DNA of 64,000 bases from Dactylosporangium sucinum (lineage in GTDB: Bacteria > Actinomycetota > Actinomycetes > Mycobacteriales > Micromonosporaceae). Shown here piece after piece: positions 9,502 through 17,972 of the stretch. The notes beneath the pieces were generated by a model, which was not told where the DNA came from, made no database searches, and worked only from the letters and a program-made list of their open reading frames with translations. The stretch spans positions 113,715 to 177,714 of the forward strand of contig NZ_BMPI01000017.1 in NCBI RefSeq assembly GCF_014647515.1, given 5' to 3'. The stretch's first letter is position 1. The number at the start of each line of letters is the position of its first letter. The position numbers and the translations under genes are program-made.

Positions 9502-10482
9502 ATGGCAGCGTTGGCGCCCGCCGTGGCGGCCGTGCGCAACGCCGTCCGGCGGAGCCTGGGCGCGGCCGAGCCGAGGCTCGATCCGGGTGACGTCGTGCTC
9601 GTCGCCTGCTCCGGCGGAGCCGACTCGCTGGCGCTGGCGGTTGCGGCGCGGTTCGTGACGCACCGGATGCGCGTGCGGTGCGGTCTGGTGACCGTCGACC
9701 ACGGGCTGCAGGACGGCTCCGCCGACCGGGCGGCGCGGCTGGCCGGGTGGGCGCGCGAGCGCGAGTTCGCGCCGGTGGACGTGCGGAGCGTGACGGTGTC
9801 CGGGCCGGGCGGGCCGGAGGCGTCGGCGCGCGATGCGCGGTATGCGGCGCTGGTCGCCTCGGCCAAGGCCCACCGGGCGGCGCTGGTGCTGCTCGGCCAC
9901 ACCCGCGACGACCAGGCGGAGACCGTGCTGCTCGCCCTCACCCGCGGCTCCGGGCCGCGCGGCCTGTCGGGCATGCCGCCACAACGGGCGTGGCACGGCG
10001 TGACGTTCGTGCGCCCGCTGCTCGACGTCAGCCGGGCCGTCACCCGGCTGGCCTGCGAGGCCGACGGCCTGACCTGGTGGGAGGACCCGCACAACAGCGA
10101 CCCGGCGTATGCCCGCTCGCGCCTCCGCCCGGTGGTCGACGCCCTCGGCGAACGGGTCGTCGACAACCTCGCCCGCACGGCGCGGCTGGTGGCGGCCGAC
10201 ACGGAGTATCTCGACGAGCTGGCCGCCGACGCCCTGGAGAAGGCCCTCGACGGCCCGGCGGCGCTGTCGGTCGCGGAGCTGGAGCGCTTACCCGGGCCGG
10301 TGCGCACCCGGGTCCTGCACGCCTGGGCGCGGCGCCTCGGCGTGCCGGGCGGCCTGCTGTCGCACCGGCACGTGGCCGCGCTCGACGCGCTCGTCACCGA
10401 CTGGCACGGCCAGGGACCGGCCGCCCTGCCCGGCGGCGTGAGCATCGCGCGGTCCGCGGGCCGCCTCCGCCACGACCACTGA
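9502..10482 (+). CDS. tilS: tRNA(Ile)-lysidine synthase
   Basis: TilS adds lysine to C34 of the CAU-anticodon tRNA-Ile so that it reads AUA. The N-terminal PP-loop ATP-pyrophosphatase motif SGGADS begins at residue 37. Further conserved stretches are VTVDHGLQ, LGHTRDDQAETVLLAL and WWEDPHNSD. The product is 326 residues, the short actinobacterial form without the long C-terminal tRNA-binding extension of E. coli TilS. The ATG at 9502 lies 22 bp after the zincin gene, suggesting cotranscription. In the mycobacterial order hpt would follow; here an accessory block of about 3.9 kb comes between. Confidence 0.95.
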   Translation: MAALAPAVAAVRNAVRRSLGAAEPRLDPGDVVLVACSGGADSLALAVAARFVTHRMRVRCGLVTVDHGLQDGSADRAARLAGWAREREFAPVDVRSVTVSGPGGPEASARDARYAALVASAKAHRAALVLLGHTRDDQAETVLLALTRGSGPRGLSGMPPQRAWHGVTFVRPLLDVSRAVTRLACEADGLTWWEDPHNSDPAYARSRLRPVVDALGERVVDNLARTARLVAADTEYLDELAADALEKALDGPAALSVAELERLPGPVRTRVLHAWARRLGVPGGLLSHRHVAALDALVTDWHGQGPAALPGGVSIARSAGRLRHDH

Positions 10483-10514
10483 CCAGGGCCGGGCCACGAA
10501 CAACGGGCAGGCGG

Positions 10515-11204
10515 CTACCGGAGGCTCGCGATCCCGGCCAGGATGAGGTCGACGCCGGCGAGGAACTGGGCCCGGTCGTCGTGGTCGCGCAGCTGGGCGG
10601 CGACGTTGCGGATGAACGGGTAATCCTCGGGGTCGAGGTTCGCCCACACGGCCGACTCGGCGCTGAGGACGTCGGCGCGGCTTGTGCCCGGTGGCTGGGT
10701 GCGGGCGTTCGCCGCGTTCTGGCCCGCTACCCCCAGGATGTAGTTCAGCAGCGCCGACGCCGAGTCGAACTGGGCGTTCTCCGGGACGCCGAGCGCCTGG
10801 ACCTGCCGTCCGATGCATTCGAAGAGCCGCAGCGTCGTCGACATGGACGCGACCCGGGCCAGCTGCGCGCCGAGCCACGGGTGGGCATCGATCGCGTCGA
10901 ACACGCCGAGTGCCACCGCCCTGACCGCGTTCTCCGGCGTCCCGGGGGCGTCGCCCGCGAGCGCGGCGGTGTCAGCCGTCAACGCATCGGTCAGGACCGC
11001 GTCCGTGGCGGCGGCCAGCAGCTCGTCCTTGTTCGCCACGTGCCAGTAGATCGCGCCGGGGCCGGTCCGCAACTGCGCGCTGAGCGCCCGGAAGGTCAAA
11101 CCCCCCTCGCCCGCGACGTCGAGCAGCTCGACGGCGGCCTCGGCGATGCGCTCCCGGGACAGAGCCTCCTCGCGTCGCTCTGTGTGCCGCGTCCTGGTTG
11201 TCAT
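10515..11204 (-). CDS. TetR-family regulator of the adjacent MFS pump
   Basis: A 229-residue TetR repressor. The N-terminal helix-turn-helix reads RIAEAAVELLDVAGEGGLTF, followed by GPGAIYWHVANKDELL, the recognition-helix region of the family. The rest is the variable ligand-binding domain, with a TetR_C-like pattern (NAVRAVALGVFDAIDAHPWLG). The ATG at 11204 gives the usual spacing before the helix-turn-helix; an ATG ten codons upstream is less likely. It diverges from an MFS exporter, and two near-identical palindromes lie in the shared promoter region, so it very probably represses both genes and is released by a pump substrate. Confidence 0.9.
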   Translation of the reverse strand: MTTRTRHTERREEALSRERIAEAAVELLDVAGEGGLTFRALSAQLRTGPGAIYWHVANKDELLAAATDAVLTDALTADTAALAGDAPGTPENAVRAVALGVFDAIDAHPWLGAQLARVASMSTTLRLFECIGRQVQALGVPENAQFDSASALLNYILGVAGQNAANARTQPPGTSRADVLSAESAVWANLDPEDYPFIRNVAAQLRDHDDRAQFLAGVDLILAGIASLR

Positions 11205-11223
11205 GCACCCATCTTGACATGTC

Positions 11224-11238
11224 TGGAACGTCATTCCA
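11224..11238. promoter_or_regulatory. TetR operator copy 1
   Basis: TGGAACGTCATTCCA is a 15-bp near-palindrome (TGGAAYGNCRTTCCA with one mismatched pair). It lies in the divergent tetR/MFS promoter region, a few bases after a TTGACA box at 11214-11219. A second copy begins exactly 24 bp downstream. Confidence 0.75.
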
Positions 11239-11247
11239 AACTAATCA

Positions 11248-11262
11248 TGGAACGCCATTCCA
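11248..11262. promoter_or_regulatory. TetR operator copy 2
   Basis: TGGAACGCCATTCCA differs from copy 1 at one base. The 24-bp centre-to-centre distance is a little over two helical turns and would let two repressor dimers bind close together on the DNA. Confidence 0.75.
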
Positions 11263-11306
11263 GAGATATGTCCAACAAGACGGTAAAGCGGCGAAAGGGG
11301 GGCCCG

Positions 11307-12746
11307 ATGAGTGCCGACGTACTGGACGTGCGCGAGCAGGCGCGCGCCACCTCGCTGCGGGCCGTGTGGCCCGCGATCCTCGGGCTGTCGGTCGTCTTCC
11401 TGGTGGAGATGCTCGACAACTCCGTGCTGAACGTCGCCCTGCCGACCATCGCCCGCGACCTGAACGCGTCGGCCTCGGACCTGCAGTGGATCGCCTCCGG
11501 GTACTCGCTGCTCTTCGGCGGCCTGATGATCGCGTTCGGCGCCGTCGCCGACCGCTACGGGACGCGCCGGGTGATGCTGATCGGGCTGAGCCTGTTCGCG
11601 CTGGCCAGCCTCGCCGTCCTCGCGGTGCGGACGCCGGGCGGGCTCGTCGCCGTCCGGGCCGCGATCGGCGTCGCCGCCGCCATGACCGCGCCCGGGACCA
11701 TGGCCCTGTGCTTCCGGCTGTTCGACGCCGACAACCTGCTGATGCGCGCGACCGCCCTGATCTCCACGGTCGGCCTCGTCGGCCTGGCCGTGGGGCCGAC
11801 CCTGGGCGGCCTGGTCCTCCAGGTCCTGCCCTGGCAGGCGCTCCTGGTGCTCAACGTGCCCGTCGCCGCGCTCGCGGCGATGTGCATCCGCTTCGGCATC
11901 CCGGCCGACGACCCGGCGCACCGCAACCGCGCACCGCTCGACCTGCCCGGCGCCCTGCTCGGAACGGCGACGATCATCCTGGCCCTGTGGACGGCCACCC
12001 TGGTCGTCGAGGACGGCTGGAGCCGGGCCACGCCGTGGCTGGCCGGCGCCGCCGCCGTCGTCAGCGCCGTCGGCTTCGTCGTGCGCGAGCGGCGCACGGC
12101 CCACCCGATGTTCGACTTCGCCCTGATCAAGCGCCCGCGGGTCGCGGCCAGCCTCGCGTACCAGGCCGCGCTCGGCCTCGGCATGGCCGCCCTCGCCTAC
12201 AGCGTCTCGCTCCAGCTGCAGCTCGTCTGGGGCTGGTCGCCGGCCGAGGCCGCGCTCGGCAACCTCCCGCAGGTCATCACCATGATCGCGATCGGGCCGT
12301 TCGTGGAGAAGTTCGTGGAGCGGTTCGGCGCCGGCCGCGCCGGCCCGATCGGCGCGGCCGCGGTCATCGCCGGCCTGCTCAGCTACGCCCTCCTCGGCCG
12401 GTACCACTACGCGTGGATCGCCGTCGCCCTCGTCCTCGCCTCCGCCGGCATGCGCGTCGTCATGATCATCGCGACGGTGGGCGTCATGCGCGGCCTGCCC
12501 GAGGACCGGACCGCCATCGGCGCCGCCCTCACCGACACCAGCCAGGAGGTCGCCACCAGCGTCGGCATGGCCGTCACCGGCACCATCGTCGCCGCCGCGC
12601 TCACCGGCTCGCTCGCGAACGTCGGCGCCAGCGCGGCCGGCGTCCGCACCTTCGAGAACGCCGTCACCGTCGCGACCCTGGCGCTCACCGTCGTCTGCGC
12701 CGCACTCGTCGCCTGGGCCGCCCGCCGAAGCGCCAAAGCCGAATAA
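11307..12746 (+). CDS. MFS drug exporter, DHA2 (EmrB/SmvA-like)
   Basis: Proton-driven multidrug efflux pump of the plasma membrane, 479 residues with about 14 hydrophobic segments. The first helix contains the DHA2 motif FLVEMLDNSVLNVALPTIA, and the loop between helices 2 and 3 has the MFS motif GAVADRYGTRRVM. The ATG at 11307 follows a GAAAGGGGGG ribosome-binding site; upstream ATGs at 11248 and 11269 fall in or just after the operator region and are unlikely starts. It is controlled by the divergent TetR gene through the palindromes at 11224 and 11248. The substrate cannot be read from the sequence. Confidence 0.92.
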   Translation: MSADVLDVREQARATSLRAVWPAILGLSVVFLVEMLDNSVLNVALPTIARDLNASASDLQWIASGYSLLFGGLMIAFGAVADRYGTRRVMLIGLSLFALASLAVLAVRTPGGLVAVRAAIGVAAAMTAPGTMALCFRLFDADNLLMRATALISTVGLVGLAVGPTLGGLVLQVLPWQALLVLNVPVAALAAMCIRFGIPADDPAHRNRAPLDLPGALLGTATIILALWTATLVVEDGWSRATPWLAGAAAVVSAVGFVVRERRTAHPMFDFALIKRPRVAASLAYQAALGLGMAALAYSVSLQLQLVWGWSPAEAALGNLPQVITMIAIGPFVEKFVERFGAGRAGPIGAAAVIAGLLSYALLGRYHYAWIAVALVLASAGMRVVMIIATVGVMRGLPEDRTAIGAALTDTSQEVATSVGMAVTGTIVAAALTGSLANVGASAAGVRTFENAVTVATLALTVVCAALVAWAARRSAKAE

Positions 12747-12797
12747 GTATCGACAACTGCGGATGCGCAGCGCCCGCGGTACACCTAAGATCATTCG

Positions 12798-14408
12798 GTG
12801 TCGAAAGATGCTCATCCGCGCCAGGCGCTGTTCGCTCCGCGCGGCGCCGTGGCCACCACGCAGCCGCTGGCCGCGTCCGCCGGGCTGGCCGTGCTGCGCC
12901 GCGGCGGGAACGCCATCGATGCGGCGATCGCCACGGCCGTCGCCCTGACCGTCCTCCAGCCGGGGTCGAACGACATCGGCAGCGACCTGTTCGCCCTGGT
13001 CTGGGACGGTTCCAGGCTGCACGGCCTGAACGCGTCCGGCCGCTCGCCGGCCCTGCTCACGCGCGAGCTCGTCCTCGAACGCGCGCCGGAAGCGCGGGCC
13101 ACGGGCGCGCTCGGCGGCGCGCAGGCCACCGCGGAACGGGTCATGCCGGCCCGCGGCTGGCTGCCCGTGACCGTCCCGGGCGCCCCGGCCGGCTGGCGTG
13201 ACCTGCACGAACGCTTCGGCAACCTGCCCTTCGCCGACCTGTTCGAGGACGCGATCGCCTACGCCGAGCACGGGTACCCGGTCTCGCCGATCGTCGCGCA
13301 TCACTGGAGCCGGGCCGCCGACGTCGTGCACGCGGCGCTCGACGGGCCGGAGTTCACCGAGTGGACCCGCGTCTTCACGCCCGGTGGCCGAGCGCCACGC
13401 GCCGGCGAACGCTTCCGCAACCCGGACGCCGCCCGCTCGTTGCGCTCCATCAGCGGTACCGCCGGATCCTCCTTCTACTCGGGAGAGCTGGCGGAGGCGC
13501 TCGTCCGCCACGCCGAGCGCACCGGCGGGCTGCTCAGGGAGGCCGACCTGACCGGCCACGAATCGACCTGGGTCGAGCCGATTTCCATGTCGTACCGCGG
13601 GCACGAGGCCTGGGAGCTGCCGCCGAACGGGCAGGGCATCGCGGCGCTGATCGCCCTCGGCCTGCTCGACGGGCTCGACGGGCCGGCGGGCCTCCACCAG
13701 CGGATCGAGGCGATCAAGCTTGGATTCGCCGACGCGCACGCGTACGTGGCCGACCCGGCGTTCCACCCGGTGCCGGAACTGCTCGACCCGCGGTACATGA
13801 GCATCCGCCGCCAGCTCATCGGCGAGACGGCCGGCGAGCACCCGGCCGGGCGGCCGCAGCGGGGCGGCACGGTCTATTTGTGCACGGCCGACGCCGACGG
13901 GCGCATGGTCAGCCTCATCCAGTCCAACTACATGGGATTCGGCTCCCACGTCGTGGTCCCGGGCACCGGCTTCTCGCTGCAGAACCGAGGCGCCGGGTTC
14001 GTGCTCGACGCCGGCCACCCGAACGTGGTCGCGCCCGGCAAGCGGCCGTTCCACACGATCATCCCGGGCTTCCTGACCCGCGGCGGGGCGCCGGTCGGGC
14101 CGTTCGGCGTGATGGGCGGCCACATGCAGCCCCAGGGGCACCTCCAGGTCGTGCTGTCGACCGTCGACGACGGGCTGGACCCGCAGGCCGCCCTCGACCG
14201 GCCGCGCTGGTACTGGCACACGGGCCGGCAGGTGCAGGTCGAGCCGGGGCTGGCCGGCGAGATCGACGAGCTGCGGCGGCGCGGGCACGAGGTCACCGTC
14301 GTCGACGCTCCGGGGGCGTTCGGTTACGGACAGGCTATCTGGCGGACGGATGTCGGATATGTGGCTGGTTCGGAGCCGCGGGCCGACGGCGCCGCGCTCG
14401 GGTATTAG
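12798..14408 (+). CDS. Gamma-glutamyltransferase-family Ntn hydrolase
   Basis: A 536-residue member of the gamma-glutamyltransferase/cephalosporin acylase family, enzymes that self-cleave to expose a catalytic threonine. The likely nucleophile is T358 in GGTVYLCTADADG. The N-terminal half has the family's RRGGNAIDAAIATA stretch and the C-terminal half has the oxyanion-region GTGFSLQNRG. No signal peptide is visible, so it is probably cytosolic, unlike periplasmic GGTs. The GTG at 12798 is six nt after TAAGAT (12786-12791), a leaderless arrangement. True transpeptidase, glutathione hydrolase or acylase activity cannot be separated by eye. It belongs to the accessory block between tilS and hpt. 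Confidence 0.87.
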   Translation: MSKDAHPRQALFAPRGAVATTQPLAASAGLAVLRRGGNAIDAAIATAVALTVLQPGSNDIGSDLFALVWDGSRLHGLNASGRSPALLTRELVLERAPEARATGALGGAQATAERVMPARGWLPVTVPGAPAGWRDLHERFGNLPFADLFEDAIAYAEHGYPVSPIVAHHWSRAADVVHAALDGPEFTEWTRVFTPGGRAPRAGERFRNPDAARSLRSISGTAGSSFYSGELAEALVRHAERTGGLLREADLTGHESTWVEPISMSYRGHEAWELPPNGQGIAALIALGLLDGLDGPAGLHQRIEAIKLGFADAHAYVADPAFHPVPELLDPRYMSIRRQLIGETAGEHPAGRPQRGGTVYLCTADADGRMVSLIQSNYMGFGSHVVVPGTGFSLQNRGAGFVLDAGHPNVVAPGKRPFHTIIPGFLTRGGAPVGPFGVMGGHMQPQGHLQVVLSTVDDGLDPQAALDRPRWYWHTGRQVQVEPGLAGEIDELRRRGHEVTVVDAPGAFGYGQAIWRTDVGYVAGSEPRADGAALGY

Positions 14409-14465
14409 GCCACAGTCGGGCGACCCGGCGTCGATCCGGTTCCGCCGATGCGGCAGGCTAACGGC

Positions 14466-15041
14466 ATGGCCGACGGCACCACCTGGCACTCGTCCGACAT
14501 CGACCACATCATCGTCACCGAGGAGCAGATCCGGGAGAAGACGGCGGACCTCGCGAAGCAGGTCGCCGCCGACTACGCCGATGCCGATTCCGTGCTGCTG
14601 GTGGGGGTCCTGAAGGGCGCCGTCATGTTCATGGCGGACTTCGCCCGGGCGCTCGGGCGGGTCGGGCCGCCGGTGGAGCTCGAGTTCATGGCCGTCTCGT
14701 CGTACGGGCAGGGCACGACCTCGTCGGGTGTGGTGCGGATCCTCAAGGACCTCGACCGGGACATCGCCGGACGCCACGTGGTCGTCGTCGAGGACATCGT
14801 CGACTCGGGGCTCACGCTGTCCTGGCTGCTGAAGTACCTCGAGAGCCGCTCGGCGGCGCGGGTCGACGTCGTCGCGCTCCTGCGCAAGCCCGACGCCCTG
14901 CGCGTGTCCATTCCGGTGCGGTATGTCGGATTCGACATTCCCAGCGAGTTCGTGGTCGGATACGGCTTGGACTACGCAGAGCGGTACCGCGAACTGCCCT
15001 TCGTCGGAGTGCTCAAACCCTCTGTGTACGGGCGCGGTTGA
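14466..15041 (+). CDS. hpt: Hypoxanthine phosphoribosyltransferase
   Basis: Purine-salvage enzyme converting hypoxanthine or guanine plus PRPP to IMP or GMP. The 191-residue product has the PRPP-binding loop E109-D-I-V-D-S-G-L-T and the N-terminal VGVLKGAVMFMADFARAL. The C-terminal base-binding region contains YVGFDIPSEFVVGYGLD. The ATG at 14466 matches family N-termini. It precedes ftsH, an arrangement widely seen in Gram-positive bacteria. Confidence 0.96.
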   Translation: MADGTTWHSSDIDHIIVTEEQIREKTADLAKQVAADYADADSVLLVGVLKGAVMFMADFARALGRVGPPVELEFMAVSSYGQGTTSSGVVRILKDLDRDIAGRHVVVVEDIVDSGLTLSWLLKYLESRSAARVDVVALLRKPDALRVSIPVRYVGFDIPSEFVVGYGLDYAERYRELPFVGVLKPSVYGRG

Positions 15042-15242
15042 CCGGGTTTTTCCTGAGAGTCTGCTGAGAGCCCTTCCTGGCGGCCCGACGCCGATCCGCG
15101 ACTGTCGGTGCCACGGTGTACCGTCAAATGGTCGCGAGCGTCTTCGCGGACGCTTTTCGGCATCGCGTCGGCACAGTGGGTCCGGCGCGGTTGACGGCCT
15201 TACGGATGGAGGGGCCGGGCGCCGCGTGCGCCCGACGACAAC

Positions 15243-17243
15243 ATGGAACGTACCCGTTTGTTCCGGCGGCCGGTGGTCTGGATCCTCCTGGTGATCATCG
15301 GTGCCATCGTGCTGAGTTCCTTCTTCACGTCCGGCCCGAGCTACACGAAGGCGGACACGTCTCGCGTCATGCAGGAATTGCAGTCGGGCAACGCCACCAA
15401 GGCTGTGATCCAGGACAAGGAACAGACGCTCAACCTCGATCTGAAGAACAAGATCGACATCAAGGGCACCAAGACGAACAAGATCCAGGGGCAGTTCTCC
15501 GCCCAGAGCGCCGACGAGCTGCAGAACGAGCTCGCCCGGCTCAAGGCGGACGGCAAGCTCCAGGATTACAACGTCAACGTCACCCAGGACAACATCTTCA
15601 TCAGCCTGCTGATCAACCTGTTGCCCATCGCGGTGCTCGTGGTGCTGTTGCTGCTGTTCATGTCCCAGATGCAGGGCGGCGGCTCCCGCGTGCTCAACTT
15701 CGGCAAGTCCAAGGCGAAACTCATCTCCAAGGACACGCCCAAGACGACGTTCGCCGACGTCGCCGGCTCGGACGAGGCCGTCGAGGAGCTCCACGAGATC
15801 AAGGACTTCCTGCAGGCGCCCGCGAAGTACCAGGCGCTCGGCGCGAAGATCCCGAAGGGCGTCCTGCTCTACGGCCCGCCCGGCACCGGTAAGACGCTGC
15901 TGGCCCGCGCCGTCGCCGGTGAGGCCGGCGTGCCGTTCTACTCGATCTCCGGCTCCGACTTCGTCGAGATGTTCGTCGGTGTCGGCGCCTCCCGGGTCCG
16001 CGACCTGTTCGAGCAGGCCAAGGCCAACGCGCCCGCCATCGTCTTCGTCGACGAGATCGACGCCGTCGGCCGTCACCGCGGCGCCGGCATGGGCGGCGGT
16101 CACGACGAGCGCGAGCAGACGCTCAACCAGTTGCTCGTCGAGATGGACGGCTTCGACACCAAGGGCGGCGTCATCCTGATCGCGGCCACCAACCGGCCCG
16201 ACATCCTCGACCCCGCGCTGCTGCGCCCCGGCCGCTTCGACCGGCAGATCGCCGTCGACCGGCCGGACATGGAGGGCCGCAAGGCGATCCTGCGGGTCCA
16301 CGCGAAGGGTAAGCCGTTCACGCCCGACGTCGACCTCGACGCGGTCGCCCGCCGCACGCCAGGCTTCACGGGTGCCGACCTGGCCAACGTGATCAACGAG
16401 TCGGCGCTGCTGGCCGCGCGCAACGACAAGCGCGCGATCACCAACGACTACCTCGAAGAGGCCATCGACCGGGTCATCGCCGGCCCGGAGCGCCGCACGC
16501 GCGTCATGAGCGAGCACGAGAAGAAGGTCACCGCTTACCACGAGGGTGGCCACGCGCTGGTCGCCTGGGCGCTGCCCCACTCGGCGCCCGTCCACAAGGT
16601 GACCATCCTTTCCCGCGGTCGTTCGCTCGGGCACACGCTGGTGCTGCCGACCGAGGACAAGTACACGCAGACCCGCTCCGAGATGATCGACACGCTGGCC
16701 TACGCGCTGGGCGGCCGGGCAGCCGAGGAACTGGTGTTCCACGAGCCGACCACGGGCGCCGGCAACGACATCGAGAAGGCGACCGCCCTCGCCCGCGCGA
16801 TGATCACGGAGTACGGCATGAGCGCCAAGCTGGGCGCCGTCAAGTACGGCACCGGCGAGGGCGAGCCGTTCCTCGGCCGCACCATGGGCCACGAGCGCGA
16901 CTACTCCGAGAAGGTCGCCGCCGAGATCGACGCCGAGATGCGCTCGCTGATCGAGATCGCGCACGACGAAGCCTGGGAGATCCTGGTCGAGTATCGGGAC
17001 GTCCTCGACAACATCGTCGACGAGCTGATGGAGAAGGAGACCATCTCCCAGAACGACATGGCCCGGATCTGCGCCCGCGTCGTGAAGCGGCCGCCGATGG
17101 CGCCGTACAGCGGCAACGGCCGCCGCCGGCGCGGCGAGCCCGGCGCGAACGGCTCCGAGGTCACCCAGCCGGTCAGCCTTGCCGGCGAGGCCGAAGCCGT
17201 GCGCATCGTGAGCGGCGGCGACAACCCGGACGGCAACCGCTGA
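15243..17243 (+). CDS. ftsH: ATP-dependent membrane zinc protease FtsH
   Basis: Membrane-bound AAA+ protease for quality control of membrane and regulatory proteins. The 666-residue chain has a TM helix at about residues 9-27, an extracytoplasmic domain, and a second TM at about 118-140. The AAA module has Walker A G211PPGTGKT218 and Walker B IVFVDEIDAVG. The second-region-of-homology stretch reads ATNRPDILDPALLRPGRFD. The zinc motif H433-E-G-G-H437 is intact. A flexible basic tail with RRRRGE follows. About 200 bp upstream (15042-15242) hold no gene. The stop codon overlaps the putative start of folE. Confidence 0.97.
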   Translation: MERTRLFRRPVVWILLVIIGAIVLSSFFTSGPSYTKADTSRVMQELQSGNATKAVIQDKEQTLNLDLKNKIDIKGTKTNKIQGQFSAQSADELQNELARLKADGKLQDYNVNVTQDNIFISLLINLLPIAVLVVLLLLFMSQMQGGGSRVLNFGKSKAKLISKDTPKTTFADVAGSDEAVEELHEIKDFLQAPAKYQALGAKIPKGVLLYGPPGTGKTLLARAVAGEAGVPFYSISGSDFVEMFVGVGASRVRDLFEQAKANAPAIVFVDEIDAVGRHRGAGMGGGHDEREQTLNQLLVEMDGFDTKGGVILIAATNRPDILDPALLRPGRFDRQIAVDRPDMEGRKAILRVHAKGKPFTPDVDLDAVARRTPGFTGADLANVINESALLAARNDKRAITNDYLEEAIDRVIAGPERRTRVMSEHEKKVTAYHEGGHALVAWALPHSAPVHKVTILSRGRSLGHTLVLPTEDKYTQTRSEMIDTLAYALGGRAAEELVFHEPTTGAGNDIEKATALARAMITEYGMSAKLGAVKYGTGEGEPFLGRTMGHERDYSEKVAAEIDAEMRSLIEIAHDEAWEILVEYRDVLDNIVDELMEKETISQNDMARICARVVKRPPMAPYSGNGRRRRGEPGANGSEVTQPVSLAGEAEAVRIVSGGDNPDGNR

Positions 17244-17929
17244 GCGAGATCAGCAGCACCGAGCCCGACGCCGAAGATCTTGGCGCCGGGCTCGGTGCTG
17301 AACTGGACCATGTCGCCGCCCGCCTGGTCAGCGGAAAGCTCGGCGGCGTCGAGGTCGAGCGCAACGTCGACCTGAAGCGGATCGAGGCCGCCGTCCGCGA
17401 GATCCTGCTCGCCGTCGGCGAGGATCCCGACCGCGACGGCCTGCGCAAGACGCCCTCCCGGGTGGCCCGCGCCTACGCCGAGCTGTTCGCCGGCCTGCGG
17501 GTCGACCCGGCGCACGTGCTGCTCACGACCTTCGAGGCCGACCACGAGGAGCTCGTGCTCGTCCGCGACATCGAGGTCATGTCGATGTGCGAGCACCACT
17601 TGCTGCCGTTCCACGGGGTGGCCCACATCGGGTACATCCCCGGGCACGACGGGCGGATCACCGGGCTGTCGAAGCTGGCCCGGCTGGTCGAGGTGTATGC
17701 GCGGCGGCCACAGGTGCAGGAGCGGCTCACCTCCCAGATCGCCGACCTGCTGATGTCGCAGCTCAACCCGCGCGGCGTCATCGTGGTGATCGAGTGTGAG
17801 CACCTGTGCATGTCCATGCGGGGCATCCAGAAGGGCGGCTCGCGCACCATCACGTCGGCTGTCCGCGGGCTGCTTCGCGACGACGCGAAGTCGCGCGCCG
17901 AGGCGATGTCGCTGATCCTGCGCGGCTGA
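17240..17929 (+). CDS. folE: GTP cyclohydrolase I with apparent CTG start
   Basis: First enzyme of tetrahydrofolate synthesis, converting GTP to dihydroneopterin triphosphate. Zinc and active-site residues are present: C117-E-H-H120 and a later ECEHLCMSMRG. The only in-frame ATG/GTG/TTG (17462) lies inside the conserved domain and would remove VDLKRIEAAVREILLAVGE and part of RDGLRKTPSRVARAYAELF. The frame is open back through the ftsH stop, and CTG at 17240 overlaps that stop as CTGA, copying the ATGA/GTGA couplings around it. I therefore place the start there (229 residues); ATC at 17249 is an alternative. Homologues from related genomes carry a comparable acidic N-terminal leader. folP, its usual neighbour, is displaced by about 11.5 kb. 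Confidence 0.88.
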   Translation: MSEISSTEPDAEDLGAGLGAELDHVAARLVSGKLGGVEVERNVDLKRIEAAVREILLAVGEDPDRDGLRKTPSRVARAYAELFAGLRVDPAHVLLTTFEADHEELVLVRDIEVMSMCEHHLLPFHGVAHIGYIPGHDGRITGLSKLARLVEVYARRPQVQERLTSQIADLLMSQLNPRGVIVVIECEHLCMSMRGIQKGGSRTITSAVRGLLRDDAKSRAEAMSLILRG

Positions 17930-17972
17930 CGCCGCTGCTCGCGGGTGGCGTCCTGCCTCGGCTCCGGGTTTG

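Noticed and set aside
9678..12746. A long plus-strand frame running from within tilS through the exporter
   Set aside because: The part before 11307 is out of frame with tilS and antisense to the TetR gene. Only the exporter part has family motifs, with a good ribosome-binding site at 11307.
11241..16964. A 1907-codon open frame on the minus strand
   Set aside because: It lies antisense to the exporter, GGT, hpt and ftsH genes. Its product is low-complexity Arg/Ala/Gly/Asp with no motif; long antisense frames are expected at this GC content.
17462..17929. folE starting at the first GTG
   Set aside because: It would delete conserved N-terminal helices of GTP cyclohydrolase I. The frame is open and family-like further upstream.
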